From assembly GCA_031549905.1 (NCBI GenBank), contig JAVBPC010000011.1, forward strand, positions 23,162-87,161: DNA of 64,000 nt. Direction: 5' to 3'. This document shows positions 60,353 to 64,000 of the stretch, in pieces. Both the position numbers and the translations under genes were made by a program. This DNA comes from Avichristensenella sp031549905. GTDB taxonomy: Bacteria; Bacillota; Clostridia; Christensenellales; Aristaeellaceae. The notes below the pieces were generated by a model. The model was given only the letters and a program-made list of their open reading frames with translations. It was not told the origin of the DNA and made no database searches. Every line of letters begins with the position of its first letter. Within the stretch, counting starts at the first letter, position 1.

Positions 60353-60700
60353 ATGAACGATATTGCGAAGCGATTGCATGCAGCAATCCAAGATAGCGGA
60401 ATGTCATATGGCGAACTTGCCAAAGCGACAAAGATTCCGAAATCTGCTCTGCAAAGGTATGCGACTGGCGAAACAGAAAAGATACCGCTGGACAGGCTGG
60501 AAAGTTTGGCTGTCTCTTTACACGTTACCCCAGCTTATCTTATGGGGTGGGAAGAATCTTCTTCGCCCCAACCCCATGCAGATGCATTGGAACTGGCCAT
60601 GAGACGTTTAGGTGTCGTTTGTGCCGACGGTAGCGTGGATTTTGACAAGGTTACAGCGCTCGAAGAGATTTTGCGAGCCAGCAAGAATCTCAACGGGTAG
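60353..60700 (+). CDS. CI-like XRE repressor
   Basis: The 115-residue protein has an N-terminal helix-turn-helix (RLHAAIQDSGMSYGELAKAT, KIPKSALQRYATGETEKIPL) followed by LESLAVSLHVTPAYLMGWEE, typical of phage repressors in Firmicutes. No S24 peptidase domain is present, so induction is not by RecA-type self-cleavage. The start at 60353 is weakly supported by AGG. Confidence 0.75.
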   Translation: MNDIAKRLHAAIQDSGMSYGELAKATKIPKSALQRYATGETEKIPLDRLESLAVSLHVTPAYLMGWEESSSPQPHADALELAMRRLGVVCADGSVDFDKVTALEEILRASKNLNG

Positions 60701-60796
60701 GGTGTTCAGCAGCGCAGAAAGCTGCTCCTGGGTCAGGTCTGGTCTTGTAGCACATAGTCGCGCCTTTGCTGCAGCAGTATCGTCCTCCTTGTCCAT
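60608..60796 (-). CDS. possible small protein antisense to the repressor 3' end
   Basis: A 62-residue frame (MDKEDDTAAAKARLCATRPD, LTQEQLSALLNTLPVEILAG) has an excellent GGAGGTAATGAC ribosome site before its ATG. It overlaps the last 93 bp of the repressor gene on the other strand. If real it is a small helical protein; only translation data can decide. Confidence 0.35.
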   Translation of the reverse strand: MDKEDDTAAAKARLCATRPDLTQEQLSALLNTLPVEILAGSQNLFERCNLVKIHATVGTNDT

Positions 60797-60968
60797 GTCA
60801 TTACCTCCACAAGAACGTATGTTTGTCTGTTGTTATTAGGATAACACAAGAGCGTCCGTTTGTACAGTACCATATCTGGTGCCCACAACTTTTTTGAGGG
60901 CACAAGTTGCCGACGCATTCCTCTTGATACCGAAAGGTGACGTGAAACGAAAGAGAGAAGTGATTGCA

Positions 60969-61796
60969 ATGAAAGCCCGGTTTCTATGTAAGGTAAAGCT
61001 GCAACTGATGATGTTCTTCATTCTCATGGCGTTTGTTATACCATCGGTTGCATTCGCCACCGAACCAGAAAAAAGAGCCGGTTCCCCTCCTTATAGTGGA
61101 ATACTCTCAACAATAATTGCCGAAAAAGAAAGTGGTACGCCTCAAAAGTCAAGTATACTGCGTCAAGGATACACCGAAGCAGAATATCAAGCTTTTCTGG
61201 AGTATCGCCTGTTAAAGGTTGGTTGCAAGGGCGAGGATGTGGTGCGTTTAAAAGCACGCATGTACGAACTGGGATATTTCAAGAATAAGACTAATAATGA
61301 TACCTATACGGAAACGACTGCTGAATACGTCAATGAGTTCTTGCGCACAAACGGATACAGCAGCCCTAACGGCACCATGACGCCTGAACAGCAACTGCTT
61401 TTCTACTCAAAGTTTGCAATAACCAAACAAACACCGAAAGTATATGAGAGATACAGCTATAAAGATATTGCCAGAAATGCGAACTCTTACATTGGTCTGC
61501 TTTGCAAATTCACAACGAGGGTCGTACAGCAGATCGATATACCTGGATCATCTGATATTGAGTTGCTGCTTGTGATGAACGGCAATACTGAGCAGCTCCT
61601 TTATGGATATGTGGAAGGCTTCAAAGATTGGAAGTGGGGAGGATCGTTAAAAGAAACAGGCGTTGCAAGATTATTGGTAAATGACAAAATAGAAATCGAA
61701 TGTGAACTGCTAGGTGAGTACACCTTCCAAAGCACAGATGGCAAATGGTACACTGTCCCGTTGGTGTCTATCGACAACATGACTTTGTACGACTAA
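60969..61796 (+). CDS. secreted peptidoglycan-binding-like protein (lysogenic conversion candidate)
   Basis: The 275-residue protein has a signal peptide (MMFFILMAFVIPSVAFATE) and a PG-binding-1-like domain near 85-150 (RLLKVGCKGEDVVRLKARMY, ELGYFKNKTNNDTYTETTAE). The remaining C-terminal half is not recognised and may be an OB-like fold (KWYTVPLVSIDNMTLYD). It is AT-rich, on the lysogeny side of the switch and directly before the integrase, a typical place for genes expressed in the lysogen. Confidence 0.6.
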   Translation: MKARFLCKVKLQLMMFFILMAFVIPSVAFATEPEKRAGSPPYSGILSTIIAEKESGTPQKSSILRQGYTEAEYQAFLEYRLLKVGCKGEDVVRLKARMYELGYFKNKTNNDTYTETTAEYVNEFLRTNGYSSPNGTMTPEQQLLFYSKFAITKQTPKVYERYSYKDIARNANSYIGLLCKFTTRVVQQIDIPGSSDIELLLVMNGNTEQLLYGYVEGFKDWKWGGSLKETGVARLLVNDKIEIECELLGEYTFQSTDGKWYTVPLVSIDNMTLYD

Positions 61797-61813
61797 AAAG
61801 GAGGTCCCCACCC

Positions 61814-62884
61814 ATGGCAACCGCCCGTAAGCTCCCCAGCGGCAGCTGGCGCGTACAGCAGTACATAGAAACCGTTGATGGCAAGCGCGTCTACAAGTCC
61901 TTCACCGCCGACACGAAGAAGGACGCAGAGTTTGCAGCGGCGGAATACGCGCTCAATTACAAGCACAAGCAGGAGCCTGCGAACATGACGGTGGGGGAGG
62001 CCATTGACCGGTATATAGAAAGTAAAACGCAAATTCTCTCCCCGTCTACCCTGCGAGAGTATAAGGTGGAGCGGCGAAACTTCCTTCAAACAATCATGGA
62101 AACCAAGCTTGCTAACCTCACGCAGGAGGATGTACAAAAGGCAGTAAACGCTGATGCCAAGGGCCATTCTCCAAAAACCGTCCGCAATGCGCACGGCCTG
62201 CTATCCTCTGCGCTCAATGAGTTTGCGCCGGATTTTCGGCTTCGGACGAAACTCCCCCCCAAAGTCAAACATCAAGTTACCGTGCCGGAAGATGAATCAA
62301 TTCGCAAGCTGATGGCCTCCGCTGCTGGTCAGGAGATGGAAACGGTGATTCTGCTAGCCTCCGCGCTTGGACTGCGCAGGTCGGAAATATGTGCCTTAAC
62401 TTGGCAAGATATTGATCTAAAGAAAAAGCAGCTTACGGTGAGCAAAGCCATGGTGCTTTCCGACAGCCACGAATGGGTCATCAAAGCGCCAAAGTCTTAT
62501 GCTGGAACACGTACCCTTTCCGTTCCAGATTTCGTCGTAGAGCACCTACGCGGCTTGCCCCATGACGGGGAGCGCATCATATCCATTTACCCGGATTCCG
62601 TCACTTTCCGTTTCAACCGCCTGCGCAAAGAATGCGGCTTTGCCTTCCGTTTCCATGATCTCCGCCATTATTATGCCTCGATCATGCTAGCGCTGGGCGT
62701 GCCGGACAAGTACGCAATGGAACGCATGGGGCATGCGACAACGAATATGCTCAAAACCGTGTATCAGCATGTGATGCAGGGGAAACGGGAAGATGTGAAC
62801 CGGCAGGTGAATGATTACCTATCCGAAGCCATGCAACACAAAATGCAACACGGTGGGGAAGAGGGCGAGGAAGAAAATTCCTAG
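61814..62884 (+). CDS. phage tyrosine integrase
   Basis: The 356-residue integrase has an N-terminal AP2-like arm-binding part (ARKLPSGSWRVQQYIETVDG), a SAM-like core-binding domain (MTVGEAIDRYIESKTQILSP) and a catalytic domain with Arg in LGLRRSEICALTW, HxxR in FHDLRHYYASIML, and MGHATTNMLKTVYQHVM carrying His and the nucleophilic Tyr. AAGGAGG precedes the ATG at 61814. It ends 195 bp before tRNA-Leu, the likely attachment locus. Confidence 0.9.
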   Translation: MATARKLPSGSWRVQQYIETVDGKRVYKSFTADTKKDAEFAAAEYALNYKHKQEPANMTVGEAIDRYIESKTQILSPSTLREYKVERRNFLQTIMETKLANLTQEDVQKAVNADAKGHSPKTVRNAHGLLSSALNEFAPDFRLRTKLPPKVKHQVTVPEDESIRKLMASAAGQEMETVILLASALGLRRSEICALTWQDIDLKKKQLTVSKAMVLSDSHEWVIKAPKSYAGTRTLSVPDFVVEHLRGLPHDGERIISIYPDSVTFRFNRLRKECGFAFRFHDLRHYYASIMLALGVPDKYAMERMGHATTNMLKTVYQHVMQGKREDVNRQVNDYLSEAMQHKMQHGGEEGEEENS

Positions 62885-62933
62885 CAAATCGGCATTTGGT
62901 ACTTTTGCACAAACCGCATTTTTTGACCGCCCG

Positions 62934-62957
62934 TTTCGTGATGCATTTCGTGATGCA
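62934..62957 (+). repeat. tandem 12-bp repeat next to the integrase
   Basis: TTTCGTGATGCA occurs twice head to tail. Short direct repeats beside integrase genes often are arm-type integrase binding sites; this is inferred. Confidence 0.5.
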
Positions 62958-63042
62958 TAGTTTGAAAAAATAGGGCTGCTATCGAACATCCGTTGCTATC
63001 ACCGATCACCCCTAACCACCAAAAAACCTAGGTATATCAACA

Positions 63043-63079
63043 AAAAACGAAAGAGCCTTGATTTCTCAAGACTCTTTCT
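63043..63079 (-). terminator. terminator of the tRNA operon
   Basis: On the minus strand AAAGAGTCTTGA and TCAAGGCTCTTT pair (one mismatch) around GAAA, then CGTTTTTTG, directly behind tRNA-Leu. Confidence 0.7.
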
Positions 63080-63167
63080 TGGTGCGGGAAACAGGACTTG
63101 AACCTGCATGAGCGTATTGCTCACTAGAACCTGAATCTAGCGCGTCTGCCAATTCCGCCATTCCCGC
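63080..63167 (-). tRNA. tRNA-Leu (CAG)
   Basis: The reverse strand GCGGGAATGGCGGAATTGGC...CCCGCACCA folds with a long variable arm; the anticodon loop TTCAGGT gives CAG. CCA is encoded. It is the last tRNA of the array and the nearest one to the integrase. Confidence 0.95.
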
Positions 63168-63228
63168 ATATTGCGTGGAAACCTAATACCTACAATACCT
63201 GCATATCCAGAAAACCCATAAACAAAAC

Positions 63229-63313
<85 letters not shown>

Positions 63314-63333
63314 ATGGAAGGCGCTCGCTGGGC

Positions 63334-63409
63334 TGGAGCCGGTGAAGGGACTCGGACCCCCGACCTGCTGATTACAAATCAGCTGCTCTACCAACTGAGC
63401 TACACCGGC
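63334..63409 (-). tRNA. tRNA-Thr (TGT)
   Basis: GCCGGTGTAGCTCAGTTGG...CACCGGCTCCA; loop TTTGTAA gives anticodon TGT. CCA is encoded. Confidence 0.95.
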
Positions 63410-63429
63410 CTGACATCCCGGCAAGAAAA

Positions 63430-63505
63430 TGGCGACCCGGAAGGGGCTCGAACCCTCGACCTCCAGCGTGACAGGCTGGCATTCTAACCAACTGAACTAC
63501 CGGGC
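63430..63505 (-). tRNA. tRNA-Asp (GTC)
   Basis: GCCCGGTAGTTCAGTTGG...CCGGGTCGCCA; loop CTGTCAC gives anticodon GTC. CCA is encoded. Confidence 0.95.
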
Positions 63506-63511
63506 CACTCG

Positions 63512-63588
63512 TGGTGGGCCTTCAGGGACTTGAACCCCGGACCAACCGGTTATGAGCCGGCCGCTCTGACCAACTGAGCTAAAGGCCC
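63512..63588 (-). tRNA. tRNA (CAT): elongator Met or Ile2
   Basis: GGGCCTTTAGCTCAGTTGG...AAGGCCCACCA; loop CTCATAA gives CAT. The sequence type is called elongator Met in many Clostridia, but a lysidine-modified Ile2 cannot be excluded from sequence alone. CCA is encoded. Confidence 0.9.
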
Positions 63589-63620
63589 AACTTCCCGCGC
63601 CGCACCAGGAATATCGAAAA

Positions 63621-63696
63621 TGGCGACCCCTAGGGGATTCGAACCCCTGTTACCGCCGTGAAAGGGCGGTGTCTTAGGCCTCTTGACCAAGGGGTC
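63621..63696 (-). tRNA. tRNA-Glu (TTC)
   Basis: GACCCCTTGGTCAAGAGG...CTAGGGGTCGCCA; loop CTTTCAC gives anticodon TTC. CCA is encoded. Confidence 0.95.
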
Positions 63697-63705
63697 GTGA
63701 TTGGT

Positions 63706-63782
63706 TGGTCGGGGTGAAGGGATTCGAACCCCCGGCCCCATGCTCCCAAAGCACGTGCGCTACCAGGCTGCGCTACACCCCG
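63706..63782 (-). tRNA. tRNA-Pro (TGG)
   Basis: CGGGGTGTAGCGCAGCCTGG...TTCACCCCGACCA; loop TTTGGGA gives anticodon TGG. CCA is encoded. It is the first tRNA behind the operon promoter. Confidence 0.95.
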
Positions 63783-63815
63783 CGAATCAACGCATCACCA
63801 CAAGCGACGAGATGT

Positions 63816-63844
63816 AGTGTACTGGATATCCGCGGTTTTGTCAA
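63816..63844 (-). promoter_or_regulatory. promoter of the tRNA operon
   Basis: On the minus strand TTGACA (63839-63844) and TACACT (63816-63821) are 17 bp apart, about 34 bp ahead of tRNA-Pro. Confidence 0.7.
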
Positions 63845-63942
63845 GGGGGAAATTTGCGGAACGTGCCAAAATCTTGTACTGCGCGCAATTTCAGCAGCGT
63901 TTGAAAAACACTAGTGCCTCAAACGGCCGCCCCACGCAATTT

Positions 63943-64000
63943 TAGTTGAACACCGCAAGCGCAAACTGCAGCGCGCTCATGGCCTCCGATATCCCGTATC
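63943..64000 (-). CDS. partial C-terminus of an unidentified host protein
   Basis: A minus-strand frame entering from the right edge reads YGISEAMSALQFALAVFN and stops at TAA (63943-63945). Composition is coding-like, but it is too short to identify. The stretch 63845-63942 between it and the tRNA promoter shows no gene. Confidence 0.35.

Larger units (their letters stand above)
24300..63060. mobile_element. prophage with N4-gp56-type head and siphovirus tail
   Basis: A full set of phage modules is present: lysis, tail, head, packaging, replication, lysogeny switch and tyrosine integrase. The right end lies next to tRNA-Leu (62.9-63.08 kb). The left limit given is the lysis-operon terminator; the AT-rich island (14.2-20.6 kb) and recombinase module may lie inside the prophage. 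No repeated att core was found by eye. Confidence 0.85.

Overview
The window looks like the chromosome of a GC-rich member of the Clostridia (Firmicutes). Strong AGGAGG ribosome sites, sigma-A type promoters, Moco riboswitches, GntR-UTRA and Rrf2 regulators and paired large serine recombinases all fit that group; I cannot name a genus. Roughly 1-14 kb and 63-64 kb are host chromosome. Most of what lies between is prophage plus an AT-rich accessory island.

Region 1 (1-3.4 kb): a SIS-domain gene diverges from an operon of nucleoside hydrolase, a duplicated-domain nucleoside 2-deoxyribosyltransferase-like protein and a GntR-UTRA repressor. The two promoters overlap and share one palindrome, so the repressor probably controls both directions. 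Region 2 (3.4-11.1 kb, minus strand): a complete molybdenum cofactor and molybdate-uptake cluster in the order moeA-moaA-moaC-MOSC-moeA-like-modA-modB-modC-mogA. A promoter and Moco-type riboswitch with terminator precede moeA. A second Moco-like element that appears to hide the ribosome site precedes modA. Region 3 (11.2-14.1 kb): a secreted protein, an isoprenylcysteine-methyltransferase-like protein, a MATE transporter relic, and a cupin divergent from an Rrf2 regulator.

Region 4 (14.2-20.65 kb, minus, visibly AT-rich): an island with an unknown gene, an OLD-family ATPase/TOPRIM nuclease next to a compact UvrD-like helicase (Gabija-like), another unknown gene, a DEDDh exonuclease-TPR-NUMOD1 fusion and an XRE repressor with paired operators in its own promoter. 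This is the best candidate for an undescribed defence or DNA-processing system. Region 5 (20.7-24.3 kb): two tandem large serine recombinases with two small accessory genes; the distal recombinase carries an amber stop near its 3' end.

Region 6 (24.3-62.9 kb): a prophage. From right to left it has a tyrosine integrase beside tRNA-Leu, a lysogeny switch (CI-like and Cro-like XRE proteins), early and replication genes (DUF2800, DUF2815, family A DNA polymerase, prim-pol, D5-like helicase, VRR-NUC, SNF2-like helicase), terminase, portal, scaffold, an N4-gp56-type capsid, and then a siphovirus tail (major tail protein, frameshifted chaperone pair, tape measure, Dit, Gp37-like, fibres), holin and NlpC/P60 lysin. 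Several cargo insertions interrupt it: a toxin-antitoxin/ArdC/resolvase cassette on the opposite strand, a phospholipase-D-like gene between Dit and tape measure, an Abi-alpha-like gene beside the polymerase, and a secreted peptidoglycan-binding-like protein beside the integrase.

Region 7 (63.08-63.78 kb, minus): a seven-gene tRNA operon (Pro-Glu-Met/Ile2-Asp-Thr-Tyr-Leu) with its own promoter and terminator. The integrase ends just beyond tRNA-Leu, so the right prophage end lies at about 62.9-63.08 kb. The left end was not resolved. No rRNA genes and no CRISPR array were seen.
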